This document shows, in pieces, positions 26,362 to 34,593 of a stretch of 64,000 nt of DNA. The notes under the pieces were generated by a model. The model was not told the origin of the DNA, did not search any database, and saw nothing but the letters and a program-made list of their open reading frames with translations. The stretch comes from Roseibium marinum. GTDB lineage: Bacteria; Pseudomonadota; Alphaproteobacteria; Rhizobiales; Stappiaceae. Where the stretch lies: assembly GCF_002906165.1 (NCBI RefSeq), contig NZ_PPCN01000007.1:124001-188000 (forward strand), read 5' to 3'. Position numbers and translations under genes: made by a program. Each line of letters starts with the position of its first letter. Position 1 is the first letter of the stretch.

Positions 26362-28608
26362 CTACCCGACAGCCACTCCGGGCCCTGCGGCTTTTTGGAC
26401 AAAGGCAATGAGATCGGTGCTGCTCAAGGGTTTTGAATAAAAATATCCCTGCAGATAATCGCACCGCAACTCCCGCATGAGCTTGCGCTGACCATCTGTT
26501 TCAACGCCTTCCGCCGTGACGCTCAGATCCAGAGCCTGGGCCACCGCGACGATGGATTTGACCACCGCCAGCGCATCCGGATCCTGCTCCATGTTCATGA
26601 TGAAGCTGCGATCGATCTTGATACCGTCGACCGGAAGCTTGCGCAGATAGCTTAACGACGAATATCCGGTGCCGAAATCGTCTATGACGACCTTCGCCCC
26701 CTTGTTGCGCAACCATGTCAGCAGGGACAGCGTGACCTGATCGTTGTTCAGGAACAATCCTTCCGTCACCTCGAAGACAAGACGGTTGAGGGACAAACCC
26801 GCGGCCGAGGCGGCATCTTCAATGTCCTTGTAGATCCTGTTTGCCTGGACCTGCTGGGGGGACAGGTTCACATTCAGCCGGACTTGATCGGAAACAGCAG
26901 ACAATGCGCTGAATTCGGCAAAGGCCGTCTTGAAGATCCAGGCGCCGATTTCGGAGATCAGGCCACTGGTTTCAGCAGCTTCGATCATACGGGCGGTGTT
27001 CAGGAAGTTGCCCGACGGGGTACGGAACCGCATCAACGCTTCGAAAGAAGCGATACTCTCGTCCCGTGCCTGCATGATCGGCTGGTAATGCAGGAAGAAT
27101 TCGGTCTTGTCACTCCCTTCGGTGAGCAGCGAGGCAAGACGAAGACGCTCGAACGCCGCCTCCTGCATCAGGGGATGGAACACCGCGTGATTGGTAAGGC
27201 GCTTTTGCCGGACGTCGTTCAACGCAATTGAGGCGTGGCGCACAAGTTGCTCCGCCTCCTGGTGTTCGCCGTCTCCCACAGCCGCAAATCCAAGCCGCAT
27301 CCTAAAGGTTATCTGGGTGTCGTCCAGCGTGATCGGTTCATGGAAGGCATCTTCCACCCGCGCAACGACATCCTGAATCCGGTTGTCCTCGCCTCCCTTC
27401 AGGAGAATGAGGAATTCATCCTTTTCCTTGCGTGCGATCGACAGCGCATCCGGGAACGTTTGCGCCAGCCTGTGACCGGTTTTTTTCAGGACGGCGCCGG
27501 CCTTTTCATCGCCGATACCGTCGACGATCACCCGGAACCTTTGAATGTCAGAATGCACGACGAGAAGAGAAGTGTGCTTGGCTGCGTGGCGCTGAAAGGT
27601 TTCGATGAACCCCGAAAAGGTCGACAGGCCCGTTATCCGGTCGACGTAGGCAAGATTGCGGATATGCTCCAGAAGGCCGGTCTTCTCGTAGCCGAGCGCT
27701 ACGTTGGCAACAAAGAGCTGGACGACTTCCGAACCGACGAGTTCCTCAAGCTCCGCCTCCGGCATGGCCAGAAAAAGCGCTCCGGTCATGCCGTTGCGCG
27801 TCACGAGCGGCAGGGCGACCCCTTGATGCGATGAACTGGATGTCAGGGTTTCAATGCACTCATGCACCGAGGCCCGGATGGTATCGTCGCCCAGCATATC
27901 GATCGGAAGATCGGTCTTGTCAGCAAAATCGCCCAACGCAGCCAGGACCCTGACGTTGGACTTGTCGACGATCCCATAGTCGGGAAGTGCGTCCAGACCG
28001 CACAGGAAGCACCCGACGGGCTGACCGATCAGTTGCGTAATCTCCGTTAGAACCGCCGAAGCAAAATCGCTCAGGGCATTCTTTTCGACGATAGCGGCAA
28101 AATGCGCATTCAATTGCTTGAGCTTTTGCCGGTTGGCTTCCAGCGACATGACCAGCTTGTAGCCCAGCAATGCCGTAATGATCGCCGTGATCAGCTTGGT
28201 ACGGGACAGTTCCGCCTTTTCGGCATAGCCGTCGATATCGAATTTCATGATCACGTCGGTTTGCGGCGCATAGCCCGGTTGGCCTGTCCGCAGGATCAAA
28301 CGCGTGAACTGGTTGTCAAGTTCGGACCGGATCCAGCTGACCAGACCGAGACCCGCAGTGTCGCTTTCCATGACCACGTCCACCAGCGCAACCGCGATAT
28401 CGTCCTCTTCAAGGAAAATCACGCGTGCTTCCTCAGCGGAAAGAGCATGAAGAAGCTCGAACGGCCTGTCTTCGAAAAGGCAACCGGAAACCGCGATCCT
28501 TGTCACCTCATGAACGTCGGGATCGTCATCGACGATCAGAATTTTCCAAGGGGACTTTTTGCTTTTTTCCAGCCTGGGCTTTACGGGCGCAAGAAAGTCC
28601 ATCACCAT
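26362..28608 (-). CDS. Response regulator with REC, DUF3369, degenerate GGDEF and EAL domains
   Basis: A 748-residue cytoplasmic protein. REC spans about 22-145 (ILIVDDDPDV, phosphoacceptor Asp77 in ALVDVVMES) and a DUF3369/GAF-like region spans about 160-310. In the GGDEF domain (about 320-480) the motif is EKDEF (395-399), so both glycines are lost and cyclase activity is unlikely. The EAL domain (about 490-735) is intact, with E523 in FEALMR, NVNLSP, FEVTE, DDFGTGYSS and IKIDRSF, so c-di-GMP phosphodiesterase activity is expected. The start codon follows the stop of the histidine kinase gene by one base, which makes the two a likely cognate pair. A role in motility versus attachment is inferred from c-di-GMP biology and the nearby flagellar genes. 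Confidence 0.93.
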   Translation of the reverse strand: MVMDFLAPVKPRLEKSKKSPWKILIVDDDPDVHEVTRIAVSGCLFEDRPFELLHALSAEEARVIFLEEDDIAVALVDVVMESDTAGLGLVSWIRSELDNQFTRLILRTGQPGYAPQTDVIMKFDIDGYAEKAELSRTKLITAIITALLGYKLVMSLEANRQKLKQLNAHFAAIVEKNALSDFASAVLTEITQLIGQPVGCFLCGLDALPDYGIVDKSNVRVLAALGDFADKTDLPIDMLGDDTIRASVHECIETLTSSSSHQGVALPLVTRNGMTGALFLAMPEAELEELVGSEVVQLFVANVALGYEKTGLLEHIRNLAYVDRITGLSTFSGFIETFQRHAAKHTSLLVVHSDIQRFRVIVDGIGDEKAGAVLKKTGHRLAQTFPDALSIARKEKDEFLILLKGGEDNRIQDVVARVEDAFHEPITLDDTQITFRMRLGFAAVGDGEHQEAEQLVRHASIALNDVRQKRLTNHAVFHPLMQEAAFERLRLASLLTEGSDKTEFFLHYQPIMQARDESIASFEALMRFRTPSGNFLNTARMIEAAETSGLISEIGAWIFKTAFAEFSALSAVSDQVRLNVNLSPQQVQANRIYKDIEDAASAAGLSLNRLVFEVTEGLFLNNDQVTLSLLTWLRNKGAKVVIDDFGTGYSSLSYLRKLPVDGIKIDRSFIMNMEQDPDALAVVKSIVAVAQALDLSVTAEGVETDGQRKLMRELRCDYLQGYFYSKPLSSTDLIAFVQKAAGPGVAVG

Positions 28609-28609
28609 T

Positions 28610-30259
28610 TTATTGAACCCTTTTTCTTATTGGTGTTTGAGCCTTCTGCGGGGCTCTGGCAGGAAATTCAATCGTGAATTCAGTACCCGATCCCACTTCA
28701 GAGGTAACAGAAATCGTTCCGTTGAGGGCTTCCGTCACCAGCTGGTAACAGATCGCCATTCCCAGACCGGATCCCCCTTTGCCGAACTTCGTCGTGAAAA
28801 ATGGTTCAAAGACCTTTTTCAGGTTCTTCTCTGGAATGCCGACGCCGTAATCCCTGCATTTGAAGACGACTGTTTTTTCAGGCTCTCCACCATCACCGTC
28901 TTCCTTTGAAGATATGATTTGCGAGGAAAGCCTGATCCGGCCCTGGTCGATGCCCTCATATCCGTGCTTGATGGCATTTTCGACGAAATTGGAAACAAGC
29001 TGGCTGACCGCCCCCGGATAACTGTCGATAACTTCGTCTGCATCCAGGTCGAGTTCGATCTCGAATGAGGTTTTCCTGATCGTCGGCTGAAGGGTTGCCA
29101 GCGTTTCACGGATGATATGGTCGAAATTGAAAGGCCTTTTCTTCTCGCTCTGCCGGTCGACGGCAACCTGCCGGAAGTTTCCGACAAGCTCCCGCGCCCT
29201 GCCAAGCGTCTTTTCAATGATATTGGCCGTGTCGCTGATCCGCCCGACTTCGTTTTCCAGCGCTTCCTTGCTCAGGCTCTGGCGGTCAAGTTCCGTGCGA
29301 AGATATCCGGTTGAATCCTTGATCGTCGTCGCGGCCATCAGGGCATTGCCAAGCGGCGTATTCAATTCGTGCGAAACCCCGGCGACCAGCGCCCCCAGTG
29401 CCGCCAGATTGTCCGCCTGGATCAGTTCCTCCTGAACCAGCTTGAGCTGTTCCGTCCTGTGAGCAACCAGCTCTTCAAGATTGGTCTGATACTCCTGGAT
29501 CTTCTTCAGATCCAGGTGACGACGTTGAACCATCAACTGCAGGCTTTCCGCCAGAATGCCTATTTCATCGGCGCGGCCGGCCATCAGTTTCGCTCTCGGA
29601 GGATCCTCGATCAAGCGGGGTGTCGACAGATACTCCACGATTGCCGACAGGGGACGGCCGATCAGGCGGCGAAAGACCGTCCGGGTAACGACCGCCAGAA
29701 GCAACAGATAGATGATGATGGCCGATACGATGAAACCGACCGTGGAGACGATTTCATAGGAGATCGTGTTCCGGTCGATCAGAATGAAGACCTGGCCGAT
29801 AGCATCCTTCTGCAGGATCGTGCTGGGAGAATTCAAGGTATAGCTTAATGCCTCGGCCTGCCGGGGCCCGGATGCCGGTTCTCCGAAATTCCCGGTGTCC
29901 GGCGTCTCGACCCAGACCCTCTCGACCACTTCAAGGCTTTCAAGACCACGAATGAGCTGCAGGGTAGCATCCGCGTTCACGGTCCAGATCGCCCGCTCAA
30001 ACGGCCGTTTCGTGGCCTGAAAGAAGGCCTCCGTGACACGGATTGCGCGCGCATGCGCGGCATCCCAGGTGATTTTGGTGAGGATTCCGACGAAGATAAT
30101 GCCAAGAATTGCGAAGAGGCCAAGCGTGTAAAGTATAAACGTGCGGGACAGGCTCGCCCGGCCCATCTCCTTGGGAGTATATGGCAACGACGCACTGCCG
30201 CTAAGACTCAAGACGCCCACCTCGACGTTGTCCTTCCGGTCCGGAAAGACAGGAAACAA
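28610..30259 (-). CDS. Sensor histidine kinase with periplasmic sensor domain and HAMP
   Basis: Up to 549 residues. Two TM helices (about 41-61 and 173-192) bracket a ~110-residue periplasmic sensor. HAMP (about 195-245) and a coiled coil follow. The DHp box reads GVSHELNTPLGNAL with His297, and the ATPase carries NFVENAIKHG, DYGVGIPEKNL, FTTKFGKGGSGLGM. The HELNTPLG type is seen in kinases that pair with c-di-GMP regulators. The gene is translationally close-coupled to the REC-EAL gene. Start choice is open: TTG at 30259 gives the full frame, and ATG at 30166 still retains TM1 but has a badly spaced AAGGAG. A 33 bp dyad lies 39 bp upstream of the TTG. Confidence 0.92.
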   Translation of the reverse strand: MFPVFPDRKDNVEVGVLSLSGSASLPYTPKEMGRASLSRTFILYTLGLFAILGIIFVGILTKITWDAAHARAIRVTEAFFQATKRPFERAIWTVNADATLQLIRGLESLEVVERVWVETPDTGNFGEPASGPRQAEALSYTLNSPSTILQKDAIGQVFILIDRNTISYEIVSTVGFIVSAIIIYLLLLAVVTRTVFRRLIGRPLSAIVEYLSTPRLIEDPPRAKLMAGRADEIGILAESLQLMVQRRHLDLKKIQEYQTNLEELVAHRTEQLKLVQEELIQADNLAALGALVAGVSHELNTPLGNALMAATTIKDSTGYLRTELDRQSLSKEALENEVGRISDTANIIEKTLGRARELVGNFRQVAVDRQSEKKRPFNFDHIIRETLATLQPTIRKTSFEIELDLDADEVIDSYPGAVSQLVSNFVENAIKHGYEGIDQGRIRLSSQIISSKEDGDGGEPEKTVVFKCRDYGVGIPEKNLKKVFEPFFTTKFGKGGSGLGMAICYQLVTEALNGTISVTSEVGSGTEFTIEFPARAPQKAQTPIRKRVQ

Positions 30260-30632
30260 TACAATTCCGCTTTGATGTGTTTACCTCGCGCAACAGAATA
30301 AATTAAGGCGATGAAACCAGCTTAATTTATCGATACGCGATTCAGGGACGCAGCAACATCGCGCTGGAGCCCTATCAACATGTTACGTTCGCTTTGACGG
30401 AATTGATCAGAGCGCCGGACTCTCGACACATCTTCGATAGGGTTTCTAAATTTTCCATAAAAATCAATTGTAAATTGAAACACCCCTTGCCTTAACAACT
30501 TTGAGAAAGAAACGCGGCTTCCCGTTCGACCACACGATCGCGAGCGGTTTTGCCTCATGCAAAAATCTCTGGCGCAGGTCCATGCCAGACCACCCATCAC
30601 AATCGAAAGACATTAAACGGTCCGCAGTGTTG
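30260..30632. other. Regulatory region upstream of the histidine kinase gene
   Basis: This 373 bp region is AT-richer than the flanks and has no supported ORF. It holds the promoter of the kinase/EAL operon and the end of the ftcR transcript. Two dyads are visible: the 33 bp ATAAATTAAG/CTTAATTTAT repeat at 30298-30330 and a smaller CAATT-GTA-AATTG at 30475-30487. Confidence 0.55.
30298..30330. promoter_or_regulatory. 10 bp perfect inverted repeat, candidate operator of the kinase/EAL operon
   Basis: ATAAATTAAG (30298-30307) and CTTAATTTAT (30321-30330) are exact complements separated by 13 bases, so arm centres are 23 bp (about two helical turns) apart. It lies 39-71 bp upstream of the TTG start of the kinase gene, the position of a promoter-overlapping operator. 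Confidence 0.5.
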
Positions 30633-31436
30633 CTACGCGCTGACCACGGAAAGGTAAGGCGTCTTGACTGTCCTGTTGTCTGCCGTCTTTTCACTCGCAC
30701 AAGCAGCCACTTGCGACGCCTGAACGGGTCTGCGGGTGTCTCCGACCTTAGGCTTGGCCGCGGAACCGTCCTTCAGCATGTAGCCGATATAGCGGGTGGA
30801 TTCGATCGCGTCATAGCCGAGCTTTTTACGGATTTTTTTCCGCAGCTTGGAAATATGGCTTTCGACCACGCACTCATCCACGCCATCGTTCATCACCCCG
30901 TAAACCGCGTTGAAAATCTGCGTTTTGGTCACACGGCGACCCTTGTTCTTCACAAGATATTCCAGAATGCGGCGTTCCCGGCGCGGCAATTCCATGACAT
31001 CGCCGCCGACCAGGGGGTCGCGGCCGTCGAAGAACACTTCGATCGCCCCTGTTCCGGCAGAACTGTTCCGGGCGGTAATGCGGCGGCGAAATGCCCCCAC
31101 CCTGGCGATGATCTCACGGACGTGCACAGGTTTTCTGAGAACATCGTCCAATCCGGCGGAAAACAGCTCAAGTGTGCTTTCCAGGCTTGCCGCGTCCTGC
31201 AGGGCAACGATCTGCGCTTCCGGGCAGCGGTTGCGGATAGACGTGACAAATCCAGCGCGTTCCTCGCTTTCACCGAGCAATATCGCATCGACGGAAGACA
31301 GGTCCTGGGCGCTGGTGATTTCCATCCAGTCCAGAAGCTCTGAGGGGTGAAGTTCCAGCGAAGCGTATCCTTCGCGCTCAAATGCCGAGGAATAGCCCGC
31401 GGTCACGATCTCTCTCGAGTCTACGATGATAAACAT
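30633..31436 (-). CDS. ftcR: Flagellar OmpR-type transcriptional regulator FtcR (Rem homologue)
   Basis: A 267-residue regulator whose N-terminus (MFIIVDSREIVTAGYSSAFEREGYAS) matches FtcR of Brucella and Rem of Sinorhizobium. The receiver-like domain covers about 1-120. At the phosphoacceptor position it reads VDAILLGES, with Gly55 where Asp is expected, while the conserved Lys in LRKPVHV is kept. The winged-helix domain is at about 135-235 (RRERRILEYLVKNKGRRVTKTQIFNAVYG, VVESHISKLRKKI). The tail of ~35 residues is longer than I would expect. FtcR/Rem activates flagellar genes during exponential growth. AAGGGG lies five bases before the ATG. It stands alone beside the flagellar cluster. Confidence 0.92.
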   Translation of the reverse strand: MFIIVDSREIVTAGYSSAFEREGYASLELHPSELLDWMEITSAQDLSSVDAILLGESEERAGFVTSIRNRCPEAQIVALQDAASLESTLELFSAGLDDVLRKPVHVREIIARVGAFRRRITARNSSAGTGAIEVFFDGRDPLVGGDVMELPRRERRILEYLVKNKGRRVTKTQIFNAVYGVMNDGVDECVVESHISKLRKKIRKKLGYDAIESTRYIGYMLKDGSAAKPKVGDTRRPVQASQVAACASEKTADNRTVKTPYLSVVSA

Positions 31437-31450
31437 ATTAGCCCCTTGGA

Positions 31451-31473
31451 TTTACCAATATCCAATGGGTAAA
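31451..31473. promoter_or_regulatory. Inverted repeat just upstream of ftcR
   Basis: TTTACC (31451-31456) and GGTAAA (31468-31473) flank 11 bases that themselves contain CCAAT and its partial complement. The dyad lies 15-37 bp upstream of the ftcR ATG, overlapping the likely leader, so autoregulation or translational control is possible. Confidence 0.35.
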
Positions 31474-31684
31474 ATTACTCATTCACAAGGTCAACACTTC
31501 TTCCCTTATTTGGGGATTGTTTCGAGAAACATAGTAGAGACAACTTGTAATTTCACGGATCAATATAAATAAAAGATCATCCATATTGAGGACAAAGTCA
31601 CCGATAATTTATCTAAAATCCTAAGCACCTGAAATAGCAGCGAATTCTTTAAAATTATTCGAGTTTGTATATAGGAAAACCATA

Positions 31685-31705
31685 GCGCTTCAAAGCGCAT
31701 TTTTT
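31685..31705 (+). terminator. Terminator-like hairpin with plus-strand T-tract between ftcR and fliI
   Basis: GCGCTT (31685-31690) and AAGCGC (31693-31698) form a tight stem followed on the plus strand by A and six T. The annotated neighbours are both on the minus strand, where the stem is followed only by GGTTTTCC. It may be bidirectional for fliI or may end an unannotated plus-strand RNA. Confidence 0.5.
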
Positions 31706-31734
31706 ATTTCAGCGTCGGTAAGCAAACAAAGAGT

Positions 31735-33081
31735 TTACGCGTCCGCGGAAAGCGCTTGAGCAAGCTCGGCAAACGGGTCGGACGGCAGAACCTGGTCTGC
31801 ACGCTGGCGCATCGCTTCGTAGATTTTTGGAACGAGACGGCAGGCTTTCTCAAGCTGCTCGTCACCTGCGCTCTGGAAACCGCCCATCATGCGCAGATCC
31901 TTTGTGTCCTCGTATTGCGAGATCAGCCCCTTGATCCTGTGGATCAGCTCCTGCTGCTCCGGGGTCCAGGCCCGCGTCGCAAGACGGGAGGTGGATTTCA
32001 GGACATTTACCGGAGGGTAACGTCCCGATTCCGCAATCTGTCGATCCAGGACGATATGACCGTCAAGCAGACCGCGGATGGTATCGGAAACCGGGTCATT
32101 GTGATCGTCTCCGTCCACCAGCACCGAAAAGATACCGGTAATGGACCCTTCGCCGCAGTTTCCCGGTCCCGCCCGTTCGATAAGGCGCGCCAGATCCGCA
32201 AACACGCTGGGCGGATAACCGCGGGCGACCGGCGGTTCACCCGCAGCAAGCGCGACATCGCGGGCCGCATGGGCAAATCGGGTAGCCGAATCCAGAATGA
32301 GCAGAACCTTGTGGCCGTGGCTGCGGTAGAATTCGGCGACACTCATGGCGGTTTTGGGCGCGAGCCGGCGCTGCATTGCGCTTTCGTCTCCGGTCGAGGC
32401 AACCACGACGGAACTGGCCAGCGTCTCACCGAGACTGTCTTCAATGAACTCACGCACCTCGCGGCCGCGCTCGCCCACAAGGCAAACGACCACTGTGTCG
32501 AAGTCACCGAAGCCAGCCAGCATGCCGAGCAGCGTGGATTTACCAACACCGGAACCGGCGAAAACGCCAAGCCGCTGCCCGACGCAGAGCGGAGTGAACA
32601 GGTCGATCACCCTCACGCCCGTTTTCACGCCGTCTGAAATCTTGGCCCGGTTCATGGCCGGAGGTGGAGCACGGTCCAGCAGGAAGGCCTCCACGCCATG
32701 GGTCAACGGCCCCGCTCCGTCGATGGGGTCTCCCAGCGCATTGATGATGCGCCCGCGCCAGCTCATGTCCGGATGAATTGCAAGTCCGCCTGTCACCGAG
32801 GCGACACTGCCGATACCTATATCCGTGACACGCTCGAGCGGTTTGACCACGACGTCTTTCTGGTCCAGCCGGATGATTTCGCCTTGCCGGAGGCCGGAAC
32901 GCCCCTCGAACTGGACAAGGTCTCCCAGACACACGATGCGCGACAGGCCGGACACCCGGATTGCCTCGGAGGAAACCTGCGTCACGCGGCCACTGAGTTT
33001 CACGGGACCGATTTCAGTCTCCAGTGACGACAGCGACGCGACAACCTGGTCAAGAGCGTTCAGATGCGGTGCGTTGGGCAT
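31735..33081 (-). CDS. fliI: Flagellar type III export ATPase FliI
   Basis: The 448-residue ATPase is F1-beta-like. Walker A is GSGVGKST (176-183), Walker B sits in VLLILDSATRFAHA, and the FliI/T3SS ATPase signature around PPVARGYPPSVFADLARLIERAG is present. It energises substrate unfolding and release at the flagellar export gate in the cytoplasm, with FliH and FliJ partners. The ATG at 33081 has AGGAAC just upstream and overlaps the preceding ORF by 32 bp. Its operon partners upstream are the unknown 270-residue gene, flgF and the DUF1217 gene. Confidence 0.97.
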   Translation of the reverse strand: MPNAPHLNALDQVVASLSSLETEIGPVKLSGRVTQVSSEAIRVSGLSRIVCLGDLVQFEGRSGLRQGEIIRLDQKDVVVKPLERVTDIGIGSVASVTGGLAIHPDMSWRGRIINALGDPIDGAGPLTHGVEAFLLDRAPPPAMNRAKISDGVKTGVRVIDLFTPLCVGQRLGVFAGSGVGKSTLLGMLAGFGDFDTVVVCLVGERGREVREFIEDSLGETLASSVVVASTGDESAMQRRLAPKTAMSVAEFYRSHGHKVLLILDSATRFAHAARDVALAAGEPPVARGYPPSVFADLARLIERAGPGNCGEGSITGIFSVLVDGDDHNDPVSDTIRGLLDGHIVLDRQIAESGRYPPVNVLKSTSRLATRAWTPEQQELIHRIKGLISQYEDTKDLRMMGGFQSAGDEQLEKACRLVPKIYEAMRQRADQVLPSDPFAELAQALSADA

Positions 33082-33862
33082 GGCGTTCCTGAAGGGCCTT
33101 TAATACATCCAGAGGAAGATGGTTGGCTTTGTGCGTCGCAAGACGTCCAAGTCCCTGCTCGTCCGGAAGAGCGGGCTTCTGCGGATGCGCGGCAGGTGCG
33201 CCATCAACATAGGAAACCGAGGACGCTCCGGTCCCGGCCGCGGCACTCGCCTTCCCGGCACTGGCCGAAGAAACTTCCTTCGACAACAGATTGGACAGGA
33301 CAAGTGGCGGGTTGGATTTCTCCGCTATGGAGGCGACTTTCTGACCCAGAAGGTCACCGGTCCTGGCCCCTTGCGGACTGTCGGTGACCCCCGGTGCAAC
33401 CTCAGGCGCGGCCTCCGGCGTCAGCTCCGGCTTGCGTGCGGGCACCGGTATGCCATCCGTTTCGGAGCTTTCCGTTACGCCAGGCACTTTCGAGGCGTCG
33501 GCGACTTGAAGATTAGCCGGCTCATTTTCATCCGCCGAACCGGCCCAGCGATCGCCGGCAGCGCTATAGGCGAGCATGGCGCCGAGCCCGACGGGACCGC
33601 CAAGAGCAAATCCGTAAAACGCATTCCCGGCCTTGCGTGCATCGTCGGAAATCCGGTCATTGGTCACCGAGCGGTAGAGTTCCGCGATCCCCGGAATATG
33701 CTGCAGCGGATTGATCACATCGAGGAAATCCCCGAAACTGAAGTTTCCACCTGCCTGTTCGGCGGACAACGCGGACCGGCCAGCCGCCGCATGGGCTTCC
33801 GGCATGCCTGTGTGCGGTTCCGGCGCCCTGCCGATGGCGGCGGTTACGTCAACCGCGCTCAT
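33050..33862 (-). CDS. Unassigned flagellar-operon protein between flgF and fliI
   Basis: A 270-residue protein I cannot name. Residues about 43-115 form its best-defined part (SFGDFLDVINPLQHIPGIAELYRSV, DDARKAGNAFYGFALGGPVGLGAMLAYSAAG), with a glycine-zipper-like hydrophobic segment that could insert in a membrane. The rest is Ala/Pro/Ser/Glu-rich and probably disordered. The NPLQHIP...YR...A segment recalls a small family of uncharacterised alphaproteobacterial proteins, from memory only. It overlaps flgF by 4 bp (ATGA) and fliI by 32 bp, so it is translated within the flagellar operon. A role in rod or export assembly is possible but unproven. Confidence 0.8.
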   Translation of the reverse strand: MSAVDVTAAIGRAPEPHTGMPEAHAAAGRSALSAEQAGGNFSFGDFLDVINPLQHIPGIAELYRSVTNDRISDDARKAGNAFYGFALGGPVGLGAMLAYSAAGDRWAGSADENEPANLQVADASKVPGVTESSETDGIPVPARKPELTPEAAPEVAPGVTDSPQGARTGDLLGQKVASIAEKSNPPLVLSNLLSKEVSSASAGKASAAAGTGASSVSYVDGAPAAHPQKPALPDEQGLGRLATHKANHLPLDVLKALQERHAQRTASERS

Positions 33863-34590
33863 GAAGTCGCTCCCAGTTCGCGGATCGCCTTTTGCTGGCT
33901 TTCATCGCTCATGTCGATCATTTTCGTCGCGCCTTCGAAAGCACGAGAAATCATGATCATCTTGGTCATCTCGCGCACCGGATTGATATTCGCGCCTTCG
34001 ACAAATCCCTGGCGAATGCCGTGCTGGTCAAAGAACAGCACCGGAGTGGCCGGAACATCCGGAATGACCGCCGAATTGTCCTTGCGCGTCAGCTTCGCCT
34101 CCTCCGGAATGCGGAACAGCCCGACCTGTCCAACCACACCGATCTCACGCTGCGAGATTTCTCCCGATTGGGTAATCAGCGGCGTCCCGGCTTCCGGATC
34201 CACAGAAATAGGCTGCCCCCCGGTCCCCAGAATGACCTGGCCGGTCAGCGTTTGAAGTGTTCCGTCCTGCGTGATCTGCAAGCGGCCATCCCTGGTATAG
34301 GAAACCGTGCCGTTCGCATCCCGGATCGCGAACCAGCCATCGCCCTCGATCGCCATGTCGAGCGGATTGTCCGTCTTGTTCAGGCTTCCGATCTGACGCG
34401 AGATGTATTTCTCCCCGCCGGTCGAAAAACTCACCTTGTTCTGACCGGCTTGGGAGACCAGTTCCGCGAACTTGACCTCGTCCGCCCGGTAGCCCGCCGT
34501 GTTCATGTTGGCGACATTCCGGGCGACGGTTTCCAGACGGTTGGACAGAGCGACCTGCGCCGAAAGCGCGACATAGAGAGCGGACTGCAT
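33859..34590 (-). CDS. flgF: Flagellar basal-body rod protein FlgF
   Basis: The 243-residue proximal-rod protein starts MQSALYVALSAQVALSNRLETVARNVANMNTAGYRA, with the flagellar rod/hook N-terminal motif (NVANMNTAGYRADEVKF). It has the FlgF/FlgG central domain (PLDMAIEGDGWFAIRD) and a C-terminal helical domain (REMTKMIMISRAFEGATKMI). It is exported through the flagellar T3SS and polymerises in the rod between FlgC and FlgG. The shorter length and lack of the FlgG-type insertion favour FlgF. It lies 3 bp downstream of the DUF1217 gene and overlaps the next ORF by 4 bp. Confidence 0.93.
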   Translation of the reverse strand: MQSALYVALSAQVALSNRLETVARNVANMNTAGYRADEVKFAELVSQAGQNKVSFSTGGEKYISRQIGSLNKTDNPLDMAIEGDGWFAIRDANGTVSYTRDGRLQITQDGTLQTLTGQVILGTGGQPISVDPEAGTPLITQSGEISQREIGVVGQVGLFRIPEEAKLTRKDNSAVIPDVPATPVLFFDQHGIRQGFVEGANINPVREMTKMIMISRAFEGATKMIDMSDESQQKAIRELGATS

Positions 34591-34593
34591 GGA

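Larger units (their letters stand above)
31437..31734. other. AT-rich intergenic region upstream of ftcR
   Basis: This 298 bp region is markedly AT-rich, so it stands out from the GC-rich genes on both sides. It should contain the ftcR promoter and the end of the fliI transcript. It holds a TTTACC/GGTAAA dyad next to ftcR and a hairpin with a T-tract on the plus strand near the fliI end. No ORF is credible. Confidence 0.55.

Noticed and set aside
30322..30600. 92-residue minus-strand ORF between the kinase and ftcR
   Set aside because: It lies in an AT-rich regulatory region, has odd Cys/Arg-rich composition and no Shine-Dalgarno.
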